7,594 nucleotides of DNA from Campylobacterota bacterium (GTDB taxonomy: Bacteria > Campylobacterota > Campylobacteria > Campylobacterales > Sulfurovaceae). The stretch spans positions 1 through 7,594 of the forward strand of contig WFMX01000279.1 in the NCBI GenBank assembly GCA_015488875.1. Direction: 5' to 3'. Both the position numbers and the translations under genes were made by a program. Numbering within the stretch: the first letter of the stretch is position 1; each line of letters begins with the position of its first letter. The notes under the pieces are model-generated. The model had not been told where the DNA came from and ran no database searches. It saw nothing but the letters and a program-made list of their open reading frames with translations. Shown here piece after piece: positions 1 to 5,621 of the stretch.

Positions 1-43
1 CCGTTTTTGTGGTATTGGCAAACTACTACTCTTGAATGATCTA

Positions 44-1072
44 CTAGTTTTTACCTTGGTCTACTATCTTGTTGGCAGATATCCATGGCATCATCTCTCT
101 GAGTTTGACACCTGTCTGCTCTATCTTTGATGCTCTAGCATTGGCCCTCTCTGCGTTCATTCTAGGGTATCCTGCTTGACCCTCTAGGATGAAGTCTTTG
201 GCGAATGTACCATCTTGGATCTCTGTGAGTATCTGTCTCATAGCTGCTTTTGACTCATCGTTGATAACTCTCTTGCCTGATACATAGTCGCCATACTCGG
301 CTGTATTGGAGATAGAGTATCTCATATCTGCTATACCACCCTCAAACATCAAGTCAACGATCAGCTTAAGCTCATGGAGACATTCGAAGTATGCCAATTC
401 TGGAGCATATCCTGCCTCTGTCAATGTTTCAAAGCCTGCTTTGACTAGTGCTGTGGCACCACCACAAAGTACTGCTTGCTCACCAAATAGATCAGTCTCT
501 GTCTCATCTTTGAAAGTAGTCTCTATGATAGCGGTTCGTCCACCACCTATAGCAGAAGCATAAGATAGTGCCAACTCTTTGGTACTACCACTTGGATCTT
601 GATCTACAGCTATAAGATCTGGTATACCACCACCTCTTACAAATTCGCTTCGTACTGTGTGTCCTGGAGCTTTTGGAGCTATCATGGTGACATTGATATC
701 TGATGCTGGATGGATTCTTCCATAATGGATGTTAAATCCATGACCAAATGCGATAGTTGCACCACTCTTTAGGTTTGGTGCTATCTCATTGCTGTATATC
801 TCTGATTGGTTCTCATCTGGGAGAAGTATCATAACTACATCAGCTTTGGCTGTAGCGTCTGCTACTGTGAGTACTTCAAAGTTCTTCGCTTCTGCTTTTG
901 CCCATGAGCTACCATCTTTTCTGAGACCTACTACGACCTCTACACCGCTATCCCTTAGGTTTTCTGCGTGAGCATGACCCTGACTACCGAAACCTATCAT
1001 AGCAACAGTTTTTGACTTGATGATAGATAGATCACAATCTTTATCGTAATATACATTCAATGATGACATCAT
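44..1072 (-). CDS. ilvC: Ketol-acid reductoisomerase (class I), branched-chain amino acid biosynthesis
   Basis: Cytoplasmic enzyme that isomerises and reduces 2-acetolactate or 2-aceto-2-hydroxybutyrate with NADPH and Mg2+, the second common step to valine, leucine and isoleucine. At 342 residues it has the normal class I length and is complete. Visible motifs are the Rossmann loop GFGSQGHAHA (residues 27-36), a beta2-alphaB loop with R51, S55 and S56 that fits NADPH preference, the AFGHGFNIH segment with the catalytic-type His (about H111), the APKAPGH segment (133-138), and the Mg-ligand segment TDLFGEQ (D194, E198) followed by ECLHE (E230, E234). AAGG at 1080-1077 lies 4 bases before the ATG at 1072 and 7 before an adjacent second ATG at 1069. 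The second, giving a start at MSSLNVYYDK, may be the true start. It is divergent from the nfeD-like gene. Identification is very secure from sequence conservation. Confidence 0.97.
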   Translation of the reverse strand: MMSSLNVYYDKDCDLSIIKSKTVAMIGFGSQGHAHAENLRDSGVEVVVGLRKDGSSWAKAEAKNFEVLTVADATAKADVVMILLPDENQSEIYSNEIAPNLKSGATIAFGHGFNIHYGRIHPASDINVTMIAPKAPGHTVRSEFVRGGGIPDLIAVDQDPSGSTKELALSYASAIGGGRTAIIETTFKDETETDLFGEQAVLCGGATALVKAGFETLTEAGYAPELAYFECLHELKLIVDLMFEGGIADMRYSISNTAEYGDYVSGKRVINDESKAAMRQILTEIQDGTFAKDFILEGQAGYPRMNAERANARASKIEQTGVKLREMMPWISANKIVDQGKN

Positions 1073-1097
1073 TTATCCTTGATGAAAAATTTTCGCG

Positions 1098-1103
1098 ATT
1101 ATA
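1098..1103 (-). promoter_or_regulatory. Candidate -10 box for ilvC
   Basis: On the minus strand this reads TATAAT, a perfect sigma-70 -10 hexamer, preceded by TGGG. It lies 26 bases upstream of the first ilvC ATG, so a transcript would start near 1091 with a leader of about 20 bases. Seventeen bases further upstream only a poor -35 (ATGTTG, 1126-1121) is seen, which is usual in Campylobacterota, where -35 boxes are weak. No attenuator or T-box fits in so short a leader. Confidence 0.55.
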
Positions 1104-1144
1104 CCCAAAACTTTCTTAATCAACATATTATTTAAGAATAATCT

Positions 1145-1154
1145 GATAAAATAG
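1145..1154 (+). promoter_or_regulatory. Candidate -10 region for the nfeD-like/SPFH operon
   Basis: GATAAAATAG contains the TAnaAT type of -10 typical of epsilonproteobacterial promoters. It is 22 bases upstream of the start codon at 1177. The identical decamer occurs at 4311-4320 ahead of the ubiA-like gene. No good -35 is seen in the AT-rich DNA upstream. The ilvC -10 on the other strand is about 45 bases away, so the two divergent promoters sit back to back. Confidence 0.4.
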
Positions 1155-1176
1155 ATAGACAAACAAAGGAGTTTGC

Positions 1177-1647
1177 ATGTTTGAAGCGTTGAACAGTTCT
1201 ATAGTCTGGTGGCATTGGATCATCGTAGGACTTGTGCTTATCATTAGTGAGATGGCTACTGGCACATTTATATCTCTAGGATTTGGTATAGCGGCAGTGG
1301 TGGTGGGTATGATAGATATCATTATGCCACTTGGGTTTACCTATCAGCTAGGATTATGGATAGTATTGTCGCTCATAGTAGTCTTTGTGCTATTTAAATG
1401 GTTCAATAGTCAATCGACAGTATCTAGTACAGGTCAATCAAACTACGGATTTGATACTCTAGGCAGCGTAACTCAGGCGATACATCCTCACAAAAGAGGA
1501 AAAGTGATCTTCGATACACCAGTATTAGGCAACACTGAGTGGCATGCTACATCTAGTGACGAACTAGTCACGGGCAGTCGTATCAAGATAGTAGATGTAA
1601 ACGGACAGCTCATAGAAGTCGCTTCGGTAGACGAAAGCATACAATAG
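1177..1647 (+). CDS. NfeD-type (short form) integral membrane protein with C-terminal OB-fold domain
   Basis: A 156-residue protein of the short NfeD class, whose genes are typically next to SPFH/paraslipin genes. The N-terminal half is hydrophobic, with likely membrane helices at about 11-29 (beginning WWHWIIVGL), 31-50 and 56-75. A polar linker (76-90) follows. Residues about 92-152 fit the soluble NfeD beta-barrel (OB-fold), with the pattern LGSVTQ, RGKVIFDTPVLGNTEW and LVTGSRIKIVDVNGQLIEV. There is no N-terminal ClpP-like serine protease domain, so it is not the long protease form. AAAGGAG (1165-1171) is 5 bases before the ATG, which settles the start. The SPFH gene follows 63 bases later on the same strand, probably co-transcribed. 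In known pairs the NfeD protein is thought to bind or modulate the SPFH oligomer; the exact role is unresolved. Confidence 0.88.
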   Translation: MFEALNSSIVWWHWIIVGLVLIISEMATGTFISLGFGIAAVVVGMIDIIMPLGFTYQLGLWIVLSLIVVFVLFKWFNSQSTVSSTGQSNYGFDTLGSVTQAIHPHKRGKVIFDTPVLGNTEWHATSSDELVTGSRIKIVDVNGQLIEVASVDESIQ

Positions 1648-1710
1648 TATTTTTGCAAAACTTATTTATAAGTATCTTGCAGAATGCCTGCATAAAAAAG
1701 GAGAAATAAA

Positions 1711-2571
1711 ATGGAAGCATCATTAGTAATATTGCTGATCGTAGCAGTAGGAGTAGCAACTACACTATATAAGGGCATCAATATAGTGCCACAAGGTGAA
1801 GAGTGGGTAGTAGAGAGATTGGGTAAATTTAGTCGTACGCTAAAACCTGGGCTCAATATCATATTGCCATATATCGATTCTATTCGTGCAAAGCTTACGA
1901 CTAGGGACATTATATTGGATATCCCACAGCAAGAGGTGATTACCAAAGATAATGCCGTGATACTCACCAATGCAATCACATTCGTCCGTGTCACTAAACC
2001 CAAAGATGCTATATACGGAGTAGAGAATTTCAAAATTGCAATACAGCAATTGACTATGACTACGCTCCGATCTATACTAGGGGAGATGAAGCTAGATGAA
2101 GCACTCTCAAATAGAGACAATATAAAAGCAAGACTGAAAGAGCAGATACTTGATGATGTATCAGACTGGGGTGTGACAGTCAAATCCGTAGAGATACAAG
2201 ATATATCACCAAGTCCATCCATGCAAGCTTCTATGGAGAGACAAGCAGCCGCAGAGAGAGAACGAAGAGCCATAGAGACTACAGCAGAGGGTAACAAAAA
2301 TGCAGCAATATTAGAGGCAGATGGTAAGCTTGCAGCAGCACAGAGAGAGGCACAAGCACAAGTAGCCCTAGCTGCCGCATCGGCAAAGGCCATCGCACAG
2401 ATATCCAATGCAGTCCAAGGTCAAGAGCTACCAGCGATGTTTTTGCTAGGAGATAGATATATATCGTCACTTGAAAAGATCAGTCAAAGTGACAACTCCA
2501 AGTTTGTCATATATCCTGCCGATCTACAAGGGGCTATCAAGGGAATGCTCGGTAATACATTCAACAAATAG
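1711..2571 (+). CDS. SPFH/Band 7 protein, paraslipin (QmcA/stomatin-like) family
   Basis: Membrane-anchored scaffold protein of the stomatin/prohibitin superfamily, 286 residues. One N-terminal membrane helix is seen at about 3-19. The hallmark paraslipin stretch follows (VPQGEEWVVERLGKF, then LKPGLNIILPYID, residues 26-56), then the SPFH beta/alpha domain to about 170, with the segment SVEIQDISPSPSMQ (159-172) at its end. Residues about 173-235 are rich in Ala, Glu, Gln and Arg and should form the long coiled coil. The C-terminal part (240-286) includes SSLEKISQSDNSKFVIYP, the conserved tail involved in oligomer assembly in this family. AAGGAG at 1698-1703, 7 bases before the ATG, supports the start. 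Preceded by the NfeD-like gene, it fits the widespread NfeD/SPFH operon linked to membrane microdomains and membrane-protein quality control. It is QmcA-like rather than HflK/HflC, since it is single and paired with NfeD. Confidence 0.92.
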   Translation: MEASLVILLIVAVGVATTLYKGINIVPQGEEWVVERLGKFSRTLKPGLNIILPYIDSIRAKLTTRDIILDIPQQEVITKDNAVILTNAITFVRVTKPKDAIYGVENFKIAIQQLTMTTLRSILGEMKLDEALSNRDNIKARLKEQILDDVSDWGVTVKSVEIQDISPSPSMQASMERQAAAERERRAIETTAEGNKNAAILEADGKLAAAQREAQAQVALAAASAKAIAQISNAVQGQELPAMFLLGDRYISSLEKISQSDNSKFVIYPADLQGAIKGMLGNTFNK

Positions 2572-2598
2572 TATCTTCTTGTACTTGCAAAAATTATT

Positions 2599-2666
2599 AT
2601 ATTGGAGTTTTGTTGCTTTGACTCCAACATATGACGAGGCTAAAGCCATCGTTTCCGATGAGTTTT
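2599..2666 (+). other. Hairpin-rich island downstream of the SPFH gene (possible terminator or small structured RNA)
   Basis: Starting about 30 bases after the SPFH stop, this stretch has two clear inverted repeats. TTGGAGT (2602-2608) pairs with ACTCCAA (2621-2627) across a 12-base loop and can extend 3 bp past a mismatch. CATCG (2647-2651) pairs with CGATG (2656-2660) across a TTTC loop and is followed by AGTTTT. Between them is a small GGC/GCC pairing around 2638-2647. G+C is near 45% over 2621-2680, against roughly 7% just downstream. One reading is transcription termination of the operon, although neither stem has a proper U tract. A small RNA or an intergenic repeat is the alternative. 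An open frame from TTG 2618 to TAA 2683 (21 codons) also crosses it; I cannot show that it is translated. Confidence 0.35.
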
Positions 2667-2689
2667 GCGAGATGTCTATCTAATTCAAA

Positions 2690-2756
2690 TCCTAGTGGTT
2701 AAATATATAATAAAAATTATCATTTAAATAATATCTAATTATAATTAAAAATATGC
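2690..2756. other. Extremely AT-rich tract upstream of the lipoprotein gene
   Basis: About 4 G or C in the 60 bases 2701-2760. It contains a perfect 12-base palindrome, TAATTATAATTA (2736-2747), immediately upstream of an extended -10 candidate. Likely roles are an UP-like or DNA-bending element, or an operator. Nothing here looks coding and no RNA gene was found. Confidence 0.45.
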
Positions 2757-2762
2757 TATATT
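2754..2762 (+). promoter_or_regulatory. Candidate extended -10 (distal promoter of the CAP lipoprotein gene)
   Basis: TGC followed by TATATT forms an extended -10 type element. It follows directly on the AT-rich tract and palindrome. A transcript from here would have a leader of about 110 bases before the ATG at 2882. The competing proximal box is at 2824-2829. Confidence 0.35.
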
Positions 2763-2823
2763 AATCATACTGCATAGAGTCATAGCCTGAAAATCTATAT
2801 ACTTATCAAATAGAGGAGATAGG

Positions 2824-2829
2824 TATAAT
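2824..2829 (+). promoter_or_regulatory. Candidate -10 box (proximal promoter of the CAP lipoprotein gene)
   Basis: A perfect TATAAT, 52 bases ahead of the ATG at 2882. It predicts a transcript start near 2836 and a leader of about 45 bases containing AAGGA (2866-2870). No convincing -35 is seen 17 bases upstream (ACTTAT). Confidence 0.42.
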
Positions 2830-2881
2830 CAGAAGTTGACAGAAGCAGTAAAAAATTAATATAGCAAGGACAAGTGTTATA

Positions 2882-4201
2882 ATGAAACAGACTTACAATA
2901 AGATAGCTATGGCTACCTCTCTACTAATTTTAGTTGGATGTGGTGATTTTGGCACGGACTCGTCAAATAGTCCGTCAAACTCACCTGCACCCCAATCACA
3001 AATCCCTACCATCGGCAAAGCATACTATGTAGACTCGGCTGTCAAGGGTGTCAATTATATATGTGGTTCACAGAGTGGCACTACCGATGTGAATGGTATG
3101 TTTCTCTTTGAGACCGATAGGGATTGTACATTTTCTTTAGGTACTATACTCCTCAGAAAGGTCGATTCTGCTCTGCTGCATGATGGCGAAAATCTATATG
3201 AAGTAGATAGCCATATTGCTTCTGTGCTGCAGGGATTAGATATAGATCATAATCTGGATAATGGCATAGAAGTCGATCAGGATATAGTCTCTATGTTGGA
3301 TATAGAGTATGACATTGTGCCGTCGACCGATAGCGGTATGGTGCTATTTGAAAAAAAGATGCAAAGTGAGGGTGCAGAGGTACCGACCATAAAAACAAGT
3401 GAAAAGCATGTCATCACAACAATACTATCAAATAATCTCTATAGGGTAGAAGATAATAAGACACAAGCACTCTCCTTTAAAGAGGATGGTGTCGTGCTTG
3501 TGAAGGAGGATGAGAAAGTGGTAGATAATGCATCATACAATATAGACAGCAACAACACTGTAACACTGAGAGATCATGATGTGCTATCTGTGCAGACAAA
3601 GAAGATCCAGACAGGAGAGCAGTATATACCGATGAGTCATGATAAACTTTGGTTTTCCAAGAGATTGGCAGATAAATCAAGAGTAGCACAATCCCAGAGT
3701 GGTAGGGTTGATAATGTGCAAAAAATACATCCACTAAATAGCAATACAAGAGAGAGATATTTGGATGCAATAAATAGAGCTAGAGCAAAGACACAGGATT
3801 GTGGTAAATATGGTGTATTGGGTCCTGTAGATCCACTGACATGGAGTAGTGAACTATACAATGCTGCTGTAGAACATAGCGTAGATATGGGCAAGCTAGA
3901 CTTTTTTTCTCATACTGGAAGTGGAAAAGATAGTGATATCACTGCCATAAGTTTGGGACTTAGTGGAGGCAGTAGCAGTGGCGAGAGGGTGAGGTTTAAC
4001 GGCTATGAATACCAAGAAGAGGGAGAGAATATCGCTGCTGGTATAGAGGATCTAGATAATGTCATCAAGGCATGGATAGATAGTGATGGTCACTGTGTTC
4101 ATCTGATGTCATCATCATATAGTGAAGTCGGACTCAGTCTATATGTAGCCAAGGATACAAAACACAAATACTTTTGGACGCAGGTCTTTGGAAGTAAATA
4201 G
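2882..4201 (+). CDS. Lipoprotein with N-terminal adhesin-like repeat unit and C-terminal CAP/SCP domain
   Basis: A 439-residue exported lipoprotein. It has a lipid-attachment signal: K2 and K7, a hydrophobic core, and lipobox L17-V18-G19-C20. A Ser/Pro/Asn linker (21-44) follows. Residues about 46-145 form a unit with YYVDSAVKGVNYICGSQSGT, then C82 within DCTFSLG and LQGLDIDHNLDNGIEV. I recall this pattern from secreted or surface proteins of epsilonproteobacteria and other marine Gram-negatives; C61 and C82 may form a disulfide. Residues about 186-250 look like a small beta-rich unit. Residues about 290-437 are a CAP (SCP/PR-1, YkwD-like) domain: FSHTG (H344), GENIAAG (E382), W398 followed by SDGHC (H404), YSEVG (E415) and FWTQVFG, so the His/Glu cleft set appears intact. 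C307 and C405 may pair. AAGGA is 11 bases before the ATG, slightly long. It is probably monocistronic. CAP-domain substrates are mostly unknown, so function is open. Confidence 0.85.
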   Translation: MKQTYNKIAMATSLLILVGCGDFGTDSSNSPSNSPAPQSQIPTIGKAYYVDSAVKGVNYICGSQSGTTDVNGMFLFETDRDCTFSLGTILLRKVDSALLHDGENLYEVDSHIASVLQGLDIDHNLDNGIEVDQDIVSMLDIEYDIVPSTDSGMVLFEKKMQSEGAEVPTIKTSEKHVITTILSNNLYRVEDNKTQALSFKEDGVVLVKEDEKVVDNASYNIDSNNTVTLRDHDVLSVQTKKIQTGEQYIPMSHDKLWFSKRLADKSRVAQSQSGRVDNVQKIHPLNSNTRERYLDAINRARAKTQDCGKYGVLGPVDPLTWSSELYNAAVEHSVDMGKLDFFSHTGSGKDSDITAISLGLSGGSSSGERVRFNGYEYQEEGENIAAGIEDLDNVIKAWIDSDGHCVHLMSSSYSEVGLSLYVAKDTKHKYFWTQVFGSK

Positions 4202-4238
4202 ATTATCTATATCTATATAAAATGCCAATGTATTATAT

Positions 4239-4270
4239 TTTGTAGTGTTTGATAGTATCAAGCCTACAAA
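4239..4270 (+). terminator. Long hairpin after the CAP lipoprotein gene (possible terminator without U tract)
   Basis: TTTGTAG (4239-4245) pairs with CTACAAA (4264-4270). Inside, past one bulged T, GTTTGATA can pair with TATCAAGC (one G-U) around a very small loop centred on G4255. Together this gives about 13-14 base pairs, starting 37 bases after the lipoprotein stop. No T run follows on either strand (plus-strand continuation GTGTGG), so it is not a textbook intrinsic terminator. Its position between two transcription units still makes termination or 3'-end protection the best guess. Confidence 0.4.
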
Positions 4271-4310
4271 GTGTGGACAGGTGGAATAATTCAGATTTAA
4301 GTAACATCAC

Positions 4311-4328
4311 GATAAAATAGTATAAAAT
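4311..4328 (+). promoter_or_regulatory. Tandem -10-like boxes ahead of the ubiA-like gene
   Basis: GATAAAAT (4311-4318) and TATAAAAT (4321-4328) lie ten bases apart, both of the TAnaAT type. The second would start a transcript near 4335, about 20 bases before the TTG start at 4356. The first decamer, GATAAAATAG, is identical to that before the nfeD-like gene. This is the only promoter candidate seen for the four-gene cassette. No -35 is convincing. Confidence 0.42.
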
Positions 4329-4355
4329 TATATTTATCTTATAAAGAGTCTTGAT

Positions 4356-5225
4356 TTGAAACTATCCAAAATAATACAGTTAATGCGGCCACATCAGTAT
4401 GTAAAAAATTTGTTTATCTTTCTCCCACTATTTTTTGCACTAAAAATCACAGATATTCATCTACTTAGCAACTCTCTCATCGCATTCATTGCTTTCTCAT
4501 TAACTGCTAGTGCCGTATATATATTGAATGATTATCATGATATAGATGAGGATAGAGAGCATCCTAGCAAAAGGGATAGACCGTTGGCATCTGGGGCTAT
4601 AAGCAAACAACAAGGCATAGGGATAATGCTTGTACTGTTTGGTATCGGCTTTTTGTTGATGAGTATACTATCAATCAAGGCTGCTATCATACTCATCATA
4701 TATGTAGTGATGAATATATTATATAGCTTGTGGCTCAAACATATAGCCATACTAGATATCATTATCATATCTATAGGTTTTGTACTGCGACTTTTTATCG
4801 GCTCTTCTGTCACTCATATAGAGTTATCTATGTGGATTGTCATCATGACATTTCTTTTGGCACTATTTATGGCATTGGCAAAAAGACGAGATGATATACT
4901 CATATATTTGGATACAGGCAAAAAGATGCGAAAGGTGATAGACGGATACAATTTACAGTTTTTGGATACTGCTATGTCTATCATGGCATCTGTAGTGATA
5001 GTAGCATATGTCATATATACATCATCGCCTGAAGTTGTCGATAGGGTCGATAGCCACTACCTCTATCTCACTTCACTTTTTGTAATAATAGGCATCATGA
5101 GATACCTACAGATAGCATTTGTACTTCAAGATAGTGGCTCTCCGACAAAGATCGTACTGAGAGATAGATTTATGCAGTTTACTATAGTAGGCTGGATAAT
5201 TACATTTGCTTGGATATTGTACTGA
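4356..5225 (+). CDS. UbiA-family prenyltransferase, decaprenyl-phosphate phosphoribosyltransferase-like
   Basis: An integral membrane enzyme predicted to transfer 5-phosphoribose from PRPP to a polyprenyl phosphate, the first committed step to polyprenyl-phospho-arabinofuranose (mycobacterial Rv3806c). At 289 residues it has the family's single-domain length. Visible features are MRPHQYVKNLF (10-20); the first Asp-rich motif N58-D59-x2-D62-x3-D66 followed by HPSKRDRPLASG (69-80); YSLWLKHIAILD (123-134) as the second polar motif; a KRRDD segment at 176-180 and RDRFMQ at 269-274. About eight to nine hydrophobic helices fill the rest. These specific stretches resemble the phosphoribosyltransferase branch more than quinone or heme UbiA enzymes, but the substrate is inferred. 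The start is TTG: an in-frame stop lies at 4323, AAAGAG (4343-4348) is 7 bases upstream, and the first ATG (codon 10) has no ribosome site. There is no fused HAD phosphatase domain. It overlaps the next gene by TGATG. Confidence 0.85.
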   Translation: MKLSKIIQLMRPHQYVKNLFIFLPLFFALKITDIHLLSNSLIAFIAFSLTASAVYILNDYHDIDEDREHPSKRDRPLASGAISKQQGIGIMLVLFGIGFLLMSILSIKAAIILIIYVVMNILYSLWLKHIAILDIIIISIGFVLRLFIGSSVTHIELSMWIVIMTFLLALFMALAKRRDDILIYLDTGKKMRKVIDGYNLQFLDTAMSIMASVVIVAYVIYTSSPEVVDRVDSHYLYLTSLFVIIGIMRYLQIAFVLQDSGSPTKIVLRDRFMQFTIVGWIITFAWILY

Positions 5226-5620
5226 TGTTGGCTATCAAATATAGCATCTTTGCTCTCATATCGACACTGTTTAATCTACTCTTTCAGTATATTAGCTTTT
5301 TTCTATATAGTGGTTTTGCTTCACTATATTTGGCTATGTTTATAGGTACACTTGCTGGACTTGTAGTGAAATATGTACTAGATAAGAAGTTTATATTTTA
5401 CCACAAACCAAAAGACAAAAAAGATGATGCGACGAAGTTTGCTTTATATTCGTTGATGGGGGTATTTACCACTATCATATTTTGGGGTACAGAGATAGCA
5501 TTCGACAAGATATTTGATGAGCAAAATGCCAAATATCTAGGAGCAGTTATAGGTTTGAGTATAGGGTATATTATCAAATACTTTTTGGATAAAAAATTTG
5601 TATTTATAGACAAGGAATAG
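5225..5620 (+). CDS. GtrA-family four-helix membrane protein, likely partner in polyprenyl-phospho-arabinose handling
   Basis: A 131-residue membrane protein with four predicted helices (about 4-26, 33-52, 71-93 and 103-121), the standard GtrA layout. The two halves mirror each other: KYVLDKKFIF (49-58) and KYFLDKKFVF (118-127) each end a helix pair, separated by a charged loop rich in Lys and Asp (60-69). I chose the ATG at 5225, which overlaps the upstream stop as TGATG and implies translational coupling. An in-frame TTG at 5210 would add five residues. GtrA proteins act with polyprenyl-phosphate-linked sugars. The mycobacterial member next to dprE1 (Rv3789) has been proposed either to move decaprenylphosphoryl-arabinose across the membrane or to recruit an arabinosyltransferase. 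The location here between ubiA-like and dprE1-like genes suggests the same context; its exact role is inference. Confidence 0.85.
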   Translation: MLAIKYSIFALISTLFNLLFQYISFFLYSGFASLYLAMFIGTLAGLVVKYVLDKKFIFYHKPKDKKDDATKFALYSLMGVFTTIIFWGTEIAFDKIFDEQNAKYLGAVIGLSIGYIIKYFLDKKFVFIDKE

Positions 5621-5621
5621 C

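Noticed and set aside
1..21. Possible start of a further minus-strand gene after ilvC (TTG at 21-19, reading LPIPQKR to the edge, AAGAG upstream)
   Set aside because: Only seven codons are visible, the start is non-ATG and the ribosome site is weak; too little to call, although the frame is open to the edge.
1662..2408. A 248-codon open frame on the minus strand inside the SPFH gene
   Set aside because: It lies antisense to a well-supported gene, is rich in Ser, Ala and Cys in a shadow-like way, and has no recognisable domain or ribosome site; it is a by-product of codon bias in the Ala/Glu coiled-coil region.
2684..2700. tRNA T-loop-like sequence TTCAAATCC
   Set aside because: The flanking bases do not form the T stem and no acceptor, D or anticodon arm is present upstream.
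2812..2818. Strong Shine-Dalgarno-like AGAGGAG in the lipoprotein leader
   Set aside because: No start codon lies at a suitable distance; the next TTG (about 2836) opens a frame of only seven codons.
3477..3894. Two antisense open frames (97 and 85 codons) within the CAP lipoprotein gene
   Set aside because: Both oppose a coding region with clear domain motifs and show no motif or start context of their own.
5210..5224. TTG start at 5210 for the GtrA gene
   Set aside because: It adds only five residues and has no ribosome site, whereas ATG 5225 overlaps the upstream stop in the common TGATG coupling arrangement.
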